The notes below the pieces were generated by a model that did not search any database, was not told the DNA's origin, and saw only the letters and a program-made list of their open reading frames with translations. This document shows, piece after piece, positions 6,616 through 14,254 of a stretch of DNA of 64,000 nt. The position numbers and the translations under genes are program-made. The stretch's first letter is position 1; every line of letters begins with the position of its first letter. The DNA is taken from the NCBI RefSeq assembly GCF_000719285.1, contig NZ_JOFS01000006.1, positions 1 to 64,000 of the forward strand, in the 5' to 3' direction. The DNA comes from Streptomyces bicolor. Lineage in GTDB: Bacteria > Actinomycetota > Actinomycetes > Streptomycetales > Streptomycetaceae.

Positions 6616-9600
6616 ATGGGGCGCCCGGAAAGACCGCTGGACCCGACGGCCGGTCCCGTGCCGCGGCTCGCGCATGAGCTGCGGGAGCTGCGCAGGACCG
6701 CGGGGAGCCCCTCGTACCGGAAGATGGCCGAGACGGCGGGCTTCTCCGCGACAACGCTGTCCCAGGCCGCCGCGGGCGAACGGCTGCCGTCCCTCGCCGT
6801 CGTCCAGGGCTATGTACGGGCCTGTGGCGGCGACCCGGACGAGTGGGAGCCGCGGTGGAAGGACGCCGAGGCGGAGGTGGCGGGGGAGGTCCGCGAGGAT
6901 GACGAGGACGCGGCGCCGCCCTACCGGGGCCTCGCCCGGTTCGAGCCGGCCGACCAGGGGCTGTTCTTCGGCCGGGACCGCCTGACGGAGGACCTGCTGC
7001 AGTTGGTGTGCGAGCACCGGTTCGCCGCGGTGTTCGGCGCTTCCGGCAGCGGAAAGTCCTCGCTGCTGCGGGCCGGACTGATACCCCGGCTCCAGGAGGA
7101 GATCGCGGACCGGGGGCGTCCGGCGGTGCTGCGGGTGCTCACGCCCGGCGACCGGCCCGCCACCAGGTACGGCCATCTGCTGACCCCGGCGGAGGACGAG
7201 CCGGAGAGCTGGGTGGTGGTGGACCAGTTCGAGGAGGTCTTCACCCTGTGCCGGGACCGGGCCGAGCGGGCCCGGTTCATCGACCTGCTGCTCACCGCCC
7301 GGGACCCGGACAGCCGGCTGCGGGTGCTCATCGCCGTACGAGCCGACTTCTACCCCCGCTGCGGCGAGCACCGCGGCCTGGCGGACACGCTGTGCGGCGC
7401 CGGACTGCTGGTCGGTCCGATGACCGCGGACGAGCTGCGCGAGGCGGTCGTCAAGCCGGCGCAGGAGGTCGGGCTCCTGGTGGAGCGGGAGCTGACCGCG
7501 CGGATCGTGGAGGAGGTCCTCGACGAGCCCGGCGGGCTGCCGATGCTCTCGCACGCCCTGCTGGAGACCTGGCGGCGACGCAAGGGCCGGGTGCTCACCC
7601 TGGCCGCGTACGAGGCGGCCGGCGGGGTGCGCGGCGCCATCGCGGCGAGCGCCGAGGAGGCGTGCGGGCAGCTGACCGGGGAGCAGGCGGACGCCGCCCG
7701 GCGGCTGCTGCTGCGGATGGTCGAGCCCGGCCAGGGCACCCCCGACACCCGCCGCCCGCTGACCCGGGCCGAGCGCGAGGAGTGGGCGTGCCCCCACGTG
7801 CCCGTGGTGGTGGAGCGGCTGGCCCGCGCCCGGCTGCTGACCGTCGACGAGGACTCCGTCCAGCTCGCCCACGAGGCGCTGATCACCAGCTGGCCGCGGC
7901 TGCGCGGCTGGATCGAGGAGGACCGGGAGCGGCTGCGCCACCACCGGCGGCTGACCGAGGCCGCCCGCGTCTGGCTGGAGCACGACCGCGACCCCGGCGC
8001 TCTGTACCGGGGCACCCGCCTGGACCGGGTGGCGGAGCTGTTCCCCGATCACGAGGTCGACCGCTCCCTGACCGTGCCGGAACGCGAGTTCCTCACCGCC
8101 GCGCTGGCCGCCCGCGAGGCGGAACGCCGGGCCGCCGCCCGCTCCACTCGCCGGGCACGGGCGGGGGTGGGCGTACTGGCGGCGGTCCTCGTGGTGGCGC
8201 TGGTCGCCGGTCTCGCCGCGTGGACGCAGGGCCGGGACAACGAGCGCCGCCGCATCGACGACGCGGCCCGCCGTATCGCCGCCGTCGCGGAGGGCCTGCG
8301 CACGACCGACCCGCGCACCGCGCAGTTGCTGGGCGTCGCCGCCTGGCGGGTGTCCGAGCTGCCGGAGACCCGGCGGGCGCTGCTGGGCTCGCTCGGCCAG
8401 CAGGAACTGGACGCCTTCAGCGACCGGTCACCGGGCGACGGTCCCTTCCGCCGTCTGACGGACTCCGGTCGCACCCTGCTCAGCGTCGAGGGGCGCAGCT
8501 GGCGGACCTGGGACGTGGCACGGCACCGGAAGATCTCCGAGGGGCGGCTGCCGGAGGCCGGCACCGCGGTCGGGGCGAGCCCGGACGGGCGGCTGCTGGC
8601 GATCTACGGGCGCGGCCGGGGCGACGGGGTGCGGCTGTGGGACACGGCCGCCGGGCGATGGGTCGGTGACCGGCTGCCGGCGTCGTCCGTCGTGGACTTC
8701 GGCAGGAGCACGTACGCCGTGCGCGGTGTGGACGAGTTCCGGGCGGGGGTGCACTCGGCCGCCGACGGCAAGCTGTTGTTCGAGGCGGAGGACACCACGG
8801 CGCCGAGCGAGGACGGCCGGCTGATCGCGGTCTGCCCCCTCGGGGAAGGTGGCGCGCCGCAGGTGCGGGACCTCACGGACCGGCGCACCGTGCACGGGCG
8901 CTGGGAACGCGCGGGCGACATCTGCGGCCAGGAGCGCCTGCAACTGGTGCTCGGCGGTGGTGGACGGTGGCTCGCCGCGGTGCTGCCGAGCGGCGTGCGG
9001 GTCTGGGACGTCCGGTCGGGGGAACGGCTGCCCGACCTCCCCGACACCGGAGTGAGGTACGCCGCCTTCAGCGAGGAGGGGAGGTTCCTGGCGATCGCCG
9101 ACGGGGAGGAAATCAGGCTGTGGCGGCTGGGCGACGGCTCCACGGTGTTCCGGCACTCCCTCAACAACCAGCACCTCGGCGGTCTGGCCTGGGACCCCAC
9201 CCGCCCGGTACTGCGCTATCTGGAGGCCGGCACGGTCCACACCCTGGACGTCGCGACGGCCGTGACGTCCGCCTGGCAGGACCGGCCGGCGGACAAGGTG
9301 CTGATCAGCCCGGACGGCCGCACTCTCGCCACCGCGCGACGCACCGGCGACACCTACCGCTTCGAGCTGCGCGACACGCTCCCCCACTCTCGACTTCGCT
9401 CGAGCGGGGGGACCCCCATCGGACGACTGCTCAGGACACTGCCGCTCACGCCGCCCAGCGTGTCGCGCGATCCCTCCCGGCCGGTACTCCCGGAGTACAC
9501 CCTCCCCCAGCTGGCCTTCACCCCCGACGGCAAGGCGCTCGCGTACGGCGTCACGGCGCCCGGTCACGAGGCGTCCCCGCAGCGCCTCACGATCTGGGAC

Positions 9601-10425
9601 GTCACCAAGGGCCGGGCCCGCACGACACTGGACCTGGCGGAGAAGAACTCGGCCGGGGCGGTGATCACGATCGCCCTCGGCCCGGACGCCCGCACGCTCC
9701 ACCTCACCCGCACAACGGATACCGGCGAGCTGACCAACGAGACCTGGGACATCGCCCGCCACCGCCGGACGGCCGTCCTCACCGGCCTGTCCAGCAGTCA
9801 CCTGGCCGTCCGCCCCGACGGCGGGCTCCTGGCCGGCGACAACCGGACGGTGAGCCTGCCGGGCGGCAAGGCCACCGGACGCGACCTGGTCCAGGGCGAC
9901 GAGATCGGCGCCGTCGCCTTCGCCCCGGACGGTTCGCGGCTCGCGGCGGGGGACCAGACGGGCCGGGTGGCGCTGTGGGACGCAGCGGTCCGGCAGCGGG
10001 AGGGCACCATGCCGAACGTCTTCCCCCCGCTCCCGGCGGCAGTGACCGACGCCCCGGACAGTGGCCCCGACCCGGTCAGCGACGACACCTCCGAGGCCGT
10101 CAGCGCCCTCGCCATCAGCCCCGACGGCCGCACGCTGGCGGTGGGCGGCGAGGCCGGAAGCCTGCAGCTGTGGGACATCGCCACCCAGCAGCCGCTCGGC
10201 GGCCCGCTGACCACGCCGGGCGAGGCGATCGACACGGTGGCGTTCGACGCGGACAGCGGCACGGTGTTCGCGGGCAGCGCGCACGTGCCTCTCCAGCGCT
10301 ACACGATCGACCCGGACCAGGCGGTCCGATCGGTGTGTGCGCGGGCGGGAGGGCGCGAGCTGACCCGGGCGCAGTGGCGGACGTACGTGCGTGACGTGCC
10401 GTACCGCAAGGTGTGCGGCGACTGA
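6616..10425 (+). CDS. HTH-nSTAND-WD40 ATPase
   Basis: A 1,269-residue protein. GGAGG at 6604-6608 selects the ATG at 6616. Residues ~15-70 form an XRE-like HTH ('TAGFSATTLSQAAAGERLP'). Residues ~103-420 are an nSTAND1 NTPase with Walker A GASGSGKSS (141-149) and Walker B 'WVVVDQFEEVF'. A single transmembrane segment lies near 518-538, and residues ~580-1260 carry WD40 blades ('VRLWDTA', 'VRVWDVRSGE', 'VALWDAAV', 'LQLWDIATQQP'). Such proteins are presumed membrane-tethered signal-sensing ATPases in Streptomyces; ligand and output are unknown. It lies between the RIP and the aerolysin-like gene, so it may sense or regulate in this toxin block (inference). A dispersed hairpin repeat is inserted in frame at 9379. 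Confidence 0.9.
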   Translation: MGRPERPLDPTAGPVPRLAHELRELRRTAGSPSYRKMAETAGFSATTLSQAAAGERLPSLAVVQGYVRACGGDPDEWEPRWKDAEAEVAGEVREDDEDAAPPYRGLARFEPADQGLFFGRDRLTEDLLQLVCEHRFAAVFGASGSGKSSLLRAGLIPRLQEEIADRGRPAVLRVLTPGDRPATRYGHLLTPAEDEPESWVVVDQFEEVFTLCRDRAERARFIDLLLTARDPDSRLRVLIAVRADFYPRCGEHRGLADTLCGAGLLVGPMTADELREAVVKPAQEVGLLVERELTARIVEEVLDEPGGLPMLSHALLETWRRRKGRVLTLAAYEAAGGVRGAIAASAEEACGQLTGEQADAARRLLLRMVEPGQGTPDTRRPLTRAEREEWACPHVPVVVERLARARLLTVDEDSVQLAHEALITSWPRLRGWIEEDRERLRHHRRLTEAARVWLEHDRDPGALYRGTRLDRVAELFPDHEVDRSLTVPEREFLTAALAAREAERRAAARSTRRARAGVGVLAAVLVVALVAGLAAWTQGRDNERRRIDDAARRIAAVAEGLRTTDPRTAQLLGVAAWRVSELPETRRALLGSLGQQELDAFSDRSPGDGPFRRLTDSGRTLLSVEGRSWRTWDVARHRKISEGRLPEAGTAVGASPDGRLLAIYGRGRGDGVRLWDTAAGRWVGDRLPASSVVDFGRSTYAVRGVDEFRAGVHSAADGKLLFEAEDTTAPSEDGRLIAVCPLGEGGAPQVRDLTDRRTVHGRWERAGDICGQERLQLVLGGGGRWLAAVLPSGVRVWDVRSGERLPDLPDTGVRYAAFSEEGRFLAIADGEEIRLWRLGDGSTVFRHSLNNQHLGGLAWDPTRPVLRYLEAGTVHTLDVATAVTSAWQDRPADKVLISPDGRTLATARRTGDTYRFELRDTLPHSRLRSSGGTPIGRLLRTLPLTPPSVSRDPSRPVLPEYTLPQLAFTPDGKALAYGVTAPGHEASPQRLTIWDVTKGRARTTLDLAEKNSAGAVITIALGPDARTLHLTRTTDTGELTNETWDIARHRRTAVLTGLSSSHLAVRPDGGLLAGDNRTVSLPGGKATGRDLVQGDEIGAVAFAPDGSRLAAGDQTGRVALWDAAVRQREGTMPNVFPPLPAAVTDAPDSGPDPVSDDTSEAVSALAISPDGRTLAVGGEAGSLQLWDIATQQPLGGPLTTPGEAIDTVAFDADSGTVFAGSAHVPLQRYTIDPDQAVRSVCARAGGRELTRAQWRTYVRDVPYRKVCGD
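9379..9419 (+). repeat. dispersed Streptomyces-type hairpin repeat inside a CDS
   Basis: CTCCCCCACTCTCGACTTCG followed by CTCGAGCGGGGGGACCCCCAT forms a C-rich/G-rich hairpin with a GACCCCCA tail. The same ends recur at 27812. Here it lies in frame within the WD40 region of the nSTAND gene and encodes a short 'LPHSRLRSSGGTPI' insertion between blades. Confidence 0.55.
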
Positions 10426-10484
10426 TGCGTCCGGCATTGCCGTGCTCGATATGCGGCTCCGCCGCGGGAGCCTGGGCAGACGCA

Positions 10485-10519
10485 ATTGATTGACCTGATG
10501 GAACTGCTGGCCGAACAAC
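10485..10519 (+). promoter_or_regulatory. toxin-associated inverted repeat, copy C4 (upstream of aerolysin-like gene)
   Basis: It begins ATTGATTGACCTG and ends CCGAACAAC, in the orientation of the downstream gene, 116 bp before its start. It is the only copy on the plus strand, and its gene is the only toxin gene on the plus strand, so element and gene orientation agree in all three cases. The right arm differs from the consensus at one base (GAACAAC). Confidence 0.7.
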
Positions 10520-10635
10520 TCCCGGGCCCTCGACGATCGACCTGTCGCTGCCCCGGTTCCGAACTCCCCCCCTCGGCCGGGGCGGCGGCCCGACCCGACG
10601 AGCGGGTCGAGGTATCGGACAGGAGATCCCCCCAC

Positions 10636-11295
10636 ATGAAGATCCTGAAGAACGGCCGTCGCCGGACGGCGATGCTGACGTCGGCGCTCGCCCTCGTGCT
10701 GATCCCCTTCTCCGCAGGCACGGCCAGCGCCAACACCACCCCCGGCTGGGGCGACGACATGCCCGACGTGATCTGGGACTGCAACAACGGCAACGCCGAT
10801 TCGTGCCAGTACCACGAGCAGAGCGCGGAGACCGAACTCGGCAAGCGGCGTCAGGTCTCCAACGTGATCAGCAACTGCGCCAGCAACCGGGACCTGACCC
10901 TCACCCGTACCGACACCAACACCACGAGCACCGAGTACGCCTTCCAGCAGGAGACGTCCGTGGAGGTGTCCTCCGGCTTCAGCAACACGTTCGAGGCCGG
11001 GATGAAGGCCAGCGATACGCAGTCGGAGACCTGGAAGGTGGGCGAGGCCCACACCAAGACCGAGACCCACACCACGACCGTCCCGGCCGGCCAGCGGGGC
11101 GCCTGGTGGTTCGCGCCGTACGTCCGCCACTCCCAGGGCTACCTGGAGGTCCACTACGGCGAGCGCAAGCACGGCCACTACATCTGGTACTACCCCGGCA
11201 ACGGCGGCCTTCCGGGCATCGACATCAAAACCCCGGTCTTCCTCCCGACCGGCGAGCTGAAGGGCAACTTCTACTGGGCGACCTGGAACTGCTGA
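10636..11295 (+). CDS. aerolysin/ETX-MTX2-like secreted pore-forming toxin
   Basis: A 219-residue protein with a clear signal peptide (cleavage near residue 32, TASA). AGGAG at 10621 sets the start. Mature residues ~85-150 are Thr/Ser-rich with alternating polar residues ('TNTTSTEYAFQQETSVEVSS', then 'KTETHTTTVPAG'), the pattern of the pre-insertion hairpin of aerolysin-like beta-pore-forming toxins. The C-terminal part is aromatic (GAWWFAPYVR, HYIWYYPGNG), and four cysteines (49, 57, 81 and the last residue) could form disulfides. It is short for the family, which suggests a minimal core without a separate receptor-binding domain. The assignment rests on pattern, not alignment. Confidence 0.75.
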   Translation: MKILKNGRRRTAMLTSALALVLIPFSAGTASANTTPGWGDDMPDVIWDCNNGNADSCQYHEQSAETELGKRRQVSNVISNCASNRDLTLTRTDTNTTSTEYAFQQETSVEVSSGFSNTFEAGMKASDTQSETWKVGEAHTKTETHTTTVPAGQRGAWWFAPYVRHSQGYLEVHYGERKHGHYIWYYPGNGGLPGIDIKTPVFLPTGELKGNFYWATWNC

Positions 11296-11308
11296 CCCCT
11301 GCGGGGTT

Positions 11309-11488
11309 CTAGGGCGCGGTCGGCACCGCGTGTTCCATCTGTACGGCACCCCTGACCTGGTACGCGGACCCCGGTTCCGCCGCCCTCGCCGGTCCGGCGT
11401 TCGCTGCCAGGATCAGCGTCAGCACGGCGACCACGGCGGCCGCGAAGCCTCGGGTGTATCGCTCAGTGGTGCTGGTGCGTTCCTGCAC
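11309..11488 (-). CDS. small exported peptide precursor (59 aa)
   Basis: A GTG at 11488 with GAGG a few bases upstream opens a 59-codon frame. The product has a polar n-region with Arg, a hydrophobic core ('GFAAAVVAVLTLILAA') and an ARA cleavage site, leaving ~24 residues beginning AEPGSAYQVRG and ending HAVPTAP. It is divergent from an XRE-TPR regulator across a palindromic AT-rich region. That architecture is seen in peptide-pheromone (RRNPP) pairs, but the function is inferred only from layout. Confidence 0.6.
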   Translation of the reverse strand: MQERTSTTERYTRGFAAAVVAVLTLILAANAGPARAAEPGSAYQVRGAVQMEHAVPTAP

Positions 11489-11507
11489 GGCGACCTCGCA
11501 ACAGCTG

Positions 11508-11541
11508 TAGGTTAAGCGCGTTTAATACGCCGTTTAACCTA
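11508..11541. promoter_or_regulatory. palindromic operator between peptide and XRE-TPR genes
   Basis: TAGGTTAA (11508-11515) is a perfect inverted match to TTAACCTA (11534-11541). The centre contains a further GTTTAAT and a CGTTTAA half-site, so three TTAA-type units sit within 34 bp. This is very AT-rich for this chromosome and central to the divergent intergenic region, probably overlapping the promoters of both genes. Confidence 0.7.
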
Positions 11542-11595
11542 GGGTCGCCGGACCCCAACGGCAAGAGGCACAGGGCGAGTTGGGGGCATTGAGCG

Positions 11596-12945
11596 ATGTC
11601 GGACCGTGACGACCCGGGGACCATCGGGCGAAGAGTGCAGCAGCTGCGCGCCGACCGAGGGATGACGCAGCGGCAGTTGGCGGAGCCGACGTACACCCCC
11701 GCGTACATCTCCACCCTCGAGGCAGGCCGCGTACGCGCCTCCGACGACGCGTTACGGTACATCGCCGAGCGGCTCGGCATCGCCTTCGAGGAGCTCGCCA
11801 CCGGACGCCCCGCGCACCTCGTCACGGACCTGCGGCTGAGACTGACCGAGGCCCAGCGCACCCTCGCCACCGGCGACGCCGACACCGCGGCCGAGCAGTA
11901 CGCCGCGCTGCTCGCGGAGGCCGAGGCCCACGGGTTCGTCGAGGAGCAGGCCGTCGCGCTGCTCGGGCTCGGCGAGTGCGGCCTCGACACCGGCGAACTG
12001 ACCGAGGCCCGGCGCCACTTCGAGCGGGCCGAACGGGTGCTCGCCGAGGCCGACGCCCCGCTGCCCGCCCGGGTCCCGGCCCTGCGCGGCCGCGCCGTCT
12101 CCCACTACCTCGCGGGCGAACTCCGTTACGCCGTCTACCTGTTGGAGTCCACGCTCGACGAGCTGAACCGCGGCGGCCTGCACGACCCCGACGCCCTGCT
12201 CCTGCTCTACGCCGGCGTCATCGGCCCCTACATGGACATGGGCGCCCACGCCCGCGCCGCCCAGGCCGCCGAGTACGCCCTCGCCCTCGCGCCGAAGGCC
12301 GCGGACCCGGCCCTGGTCGCCCGTATGCACCGCTCCGTCGCCCGCACCCTCCTCGCCGAGGGCCGCGTCGCCGAGGCCGACGCCTCGCTCGCCAAGGCCG
12401 CCGAGCTGTACCGGCAGCTCCAGATCCGTACCGAACTCGCCAACTGCCACTGGATGCGCGGCTACGTCCACGCCCAGAACGGCGACCTGGAGCGCGCCGA
12501 GGCCGAACTGCGCGAGGCCCGCACCATGCTCACCGCCAGGCGCGCCGCCCTCTACACCAGCCAGGTCGCCGTCGAACTCGCCGACGTACTGCACCGGCGC
12601 GGCCGATCCGACGAGGCCGCCGCCCTCCTCCACGAGGTCCTCAGCGACCTCAGCCCCGAGCGCGGCGCCCTGCACTCCGCCGCCGCCCACCGCCTCCTCG
12701 GCATCATCGCCGAGGACGCCCACGACACCGAGACCGCCGAGGAGCACTACGTCCGTGCCCTGAGCCTCCTGGAACGGGCGGGCGCGGCGGGCGACCTCGC
12801 CGACCTGTGCCGCCTGCTGGGTGACCTGCTCCGCCGCACGGGCAGAGTGGAGGCCGCCCTGGACGCGTACCGCACGGGCCTCGGCCACCGCACGGCCCCT
12901 GGCACCACGACCCTGGGCCCGGCCCCCGCACAGCCACCTCTGTAA
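11596..12945 (+). CDS. XRE regulator with C-terminal TPR domain (RRNPP-like architecture)
   Basis: A 449-residue protein. Residues ~10-72 form an XRE HTH ('LRADRGMTQRQLAEPTYTPAYIS'). The rest is a run of TPR/HAT-like helix pairs ('AEQYAALLAEAEAHGF', 'EARRHFERAERVLAEA', 'AEAELREARTML', 'AEEHYVRALSLLERAG'). HTH plus a long TPR superhelix is the architecture of peptide-binding RRNPP regulators, though many Streptomyces XRE-TPR proteins have no known ligand. It is divergent from the small exported peptide at 11488 and probably controls it through the 11508-11541 palindrome. A GAAGCCAA hairpin follows the stop. Confidence 0.88.
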   Translation: MSDRDDPGTIGRRVQQLRADRGMTQRQLAEPTYTPAYISTLEAGRVRASDDALRYIAERLGIAFEELATGRPAHLVTDLRLRLTEAQRTLATGDADTAAEQYAALLAEAEAHGFVEEQAVALLGLGECGLDTGELTEARRHFERAERVLAEADAPLPARVPALRGRAVSHYLAGELRYAVYLLESTLDELNRGGLHDPDALLLLYAGVIGPYMDMGAHARAAQAAEYALALAPKAADPALVARMHRSVARTLLAEGRVAEADASLAKAAELYRQLQIRTELANCHWMRGYVHAQNGDLERAEAELREARTMLTARRAALYTSQVAVELADVLHRRGRSDEAAALLHEVLSDLSPERGALHSAAAHRLLGIIAEDAHDTETAEEHYVRALSLLERAGAAGDLADLCRLLGDLLRRTGRVEAALDAYRTGLGHRTAPGTTTLGPAPAQPPL

Positions 12946-12946
12946 G

Positions 12947-12984
12947 GAAGCCAAGCCTGTGCACAGGCCCCACCGGTTGGCTTC
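12947..12984 (+). terminator. hairpin after XRE-TPR gene
   Basis: GAAGCCAA (12947-12954) pairs with TTGGCTTC (12977-12984); inside it lies a second palindrome, GCCTGTGCACAGGC. It starts directly after the TAA at 12943-12945. Confidence 0.6.
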
Positions 12985-12986
12985 GC

Positions 12987-13034
12987 GGAGCGCTTTCGAA
13001 CGGGAGCGCTTTCGAACAGGAGCGTTCCCGAACG
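12987..13034 (+). repeat. three tandem 16-bp repeats
   Basis: GGAGCGCTTTCGAACG, GGAGCGCTTTCGAACA and GGAGCGTTCCCGAACG run head to tail at 12987, 13003 and 13019. The third unit has diverged at three or four positions. They end 16 bp before the start of the decayed permease gene, where they could once have been operators. Confidence 0.85.
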
Positions 13035-13050
13035 GTTGGGGACAGGCACG

Positions 13051-13615
13051 GTGGAGAACCAGCGGACCGTGGTCGACGGGCTGCGGTTCGGCGTACGCGC
13101 GCTCGTGTACGCCGTGCTCGGTGGCGCCGCGATCGTCGCCATCGCCACGGTCGCCTCGATCCTCGGCCCGACACTCCACGATCGCCGTGAAGACGGTCCA
13201 CCAGGCGGCGAGGGGCGGCCTCCGCGCCTTCACCGCCGGCCTCCAGCACGACTTCCTGCACGCGGGCGGCTTCCTTGTCCTCGGTGCGGCGGCCGCGGCG
13301 ACCTTCAGCATCGTGGTGCCGCGCTCGGTCCTGGACCTCTTCACCGGCTCGCCCTGGCCGTCGGTGCCGCTCCTGGCGCTGCTGGCGGTCGTCCTGTGCG
13401 TGTGCAGTGAGGCGGACGCGTTCGTGGCCGCCTCACTGAGCGGCTTCTCGCCGACCGCGCGGCTGGCGTTCATGGTGGTCGGCCCGATGGTGGACCTGAA
13501 GCTGATCGCCCTCCAGGCGGGCACCTTCGGACGTTCCTTCGCCCTGCGCTTCTCGTCCGTGACCTGGGTCGTGGCCGTGGCGAGCAGCGTGCTGGTGGGG
13601 TGGTGGCTGCTGTGA
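13051..13615 (+). pseudogene. decayed UPF0718 (DUF318) permease
   Basis: Two reading frames carry parts of one membrane permease. From a GTG at 13051 an N-terminal piece has one transmembrane helix ('VYAVLGGAAIVAIATVASIL'). Near 13170 the coding frame shifts by one, and the C-terminal half continues to 13615 with 'HDFLHAGGFLVLGA', 'LCSEADAFVAASL' and 'GPMVDLKLIAL', typical of the last half of UPF0718 permeases. Together they give only ~190 residues against ~320 normally, so most of the N-terminal half is deleted as well as frameshifted. The usual partner, a TIGR03943 gene, follows and is also broken. Confidence 0.75.
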
Positions 13616-14071
13616 GGCGGTACGGGCCGGCGGTGCTGCTGCTCCTGACGGGCGCGGCGGTCCTGCGGATCTCCCTGTTCAGCGAGCTGTACCTGCGGTA
13701 TGTGCAGCGTGATCACGACCACGACCACGACCACAGCCACGGCAACAGCCACAGCCACAGCCACAGCCCCAAGATCGCCTGGCTCCTCACCCGACGTTCG
13801 CTCGCGGGCCGCACGCTCCGGCTGACCGGCTTCGTCACCAGCGACGGCGACGGCCACCCGCCTCCTGGCCTCCTGCTGCGCCGCCGACGCCACCACCGGC
13901 AAGGTCGAGATCCGGGACACGGACGCGCCACCCGTCGACGCCTGGGTCACCGTCACCGGCACCTGGCACCCCGAGGGCAAGCTCGGCACGGACGAGGCCT
14001 GGCCGCCCGTCCTGGACGCCGCGTCGGTACGGCGGATCGCGCAGCCGACGAACCCGTACGAGACGCGGTGA
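13612..14071 (+). pseudogene. decayed TIGR03943 family protein
   Basis: A GTG at 13612 overlaps the TGA of the permease. The first frame gives one transmembrane helix ('AVLLLLTGAAVLRISLF') and a His/Asp-rich run (DHDHDHDHSHGNSHSHSHS) of metal-binding type, then 'GRTLRLTGFVTS'. Near 13855 the frame shifts, and a second frame continues with 'LLASCCAADATTGKVEIRD' to a TGA at 14069. Family members have a second hydrophobic region of ~60 residues before 'GRTLRLTGF'; it is absent here. So there is an internal deletion plus a frameshift. The family is linked to metal (zinc) transport with UPF0718 permeases. Confidence 0.75.
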
Positions 14072-14254
14072 CGCTCGTTGCTCGCGTCGGAGCCGCATAT
14101 GGACACAGCCCCGCGCGCCCCTGACTGGGCGCGGTAGTCCGCGGGGTTTTGTGGCGCGGGCTACGGGTAGTCGGGCGTCGTCCGGGGTGAGCGGTGGAGG
14201 TGGGCGCCGAGCCCCTTGGACCAAGCAGGCCGCGCTCGAAATGAGGAGGCTGCC

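Noticed and set aside
10486..10635. In-frame upstream extension of the aerolysin-like protein beginning MIDLMELL
   Set aside because: It would place the conserved element C4 inside the coding region and leave no N-terminal signal peptide. The ATG at 10636 has AGGAG and a proper signal sequence.
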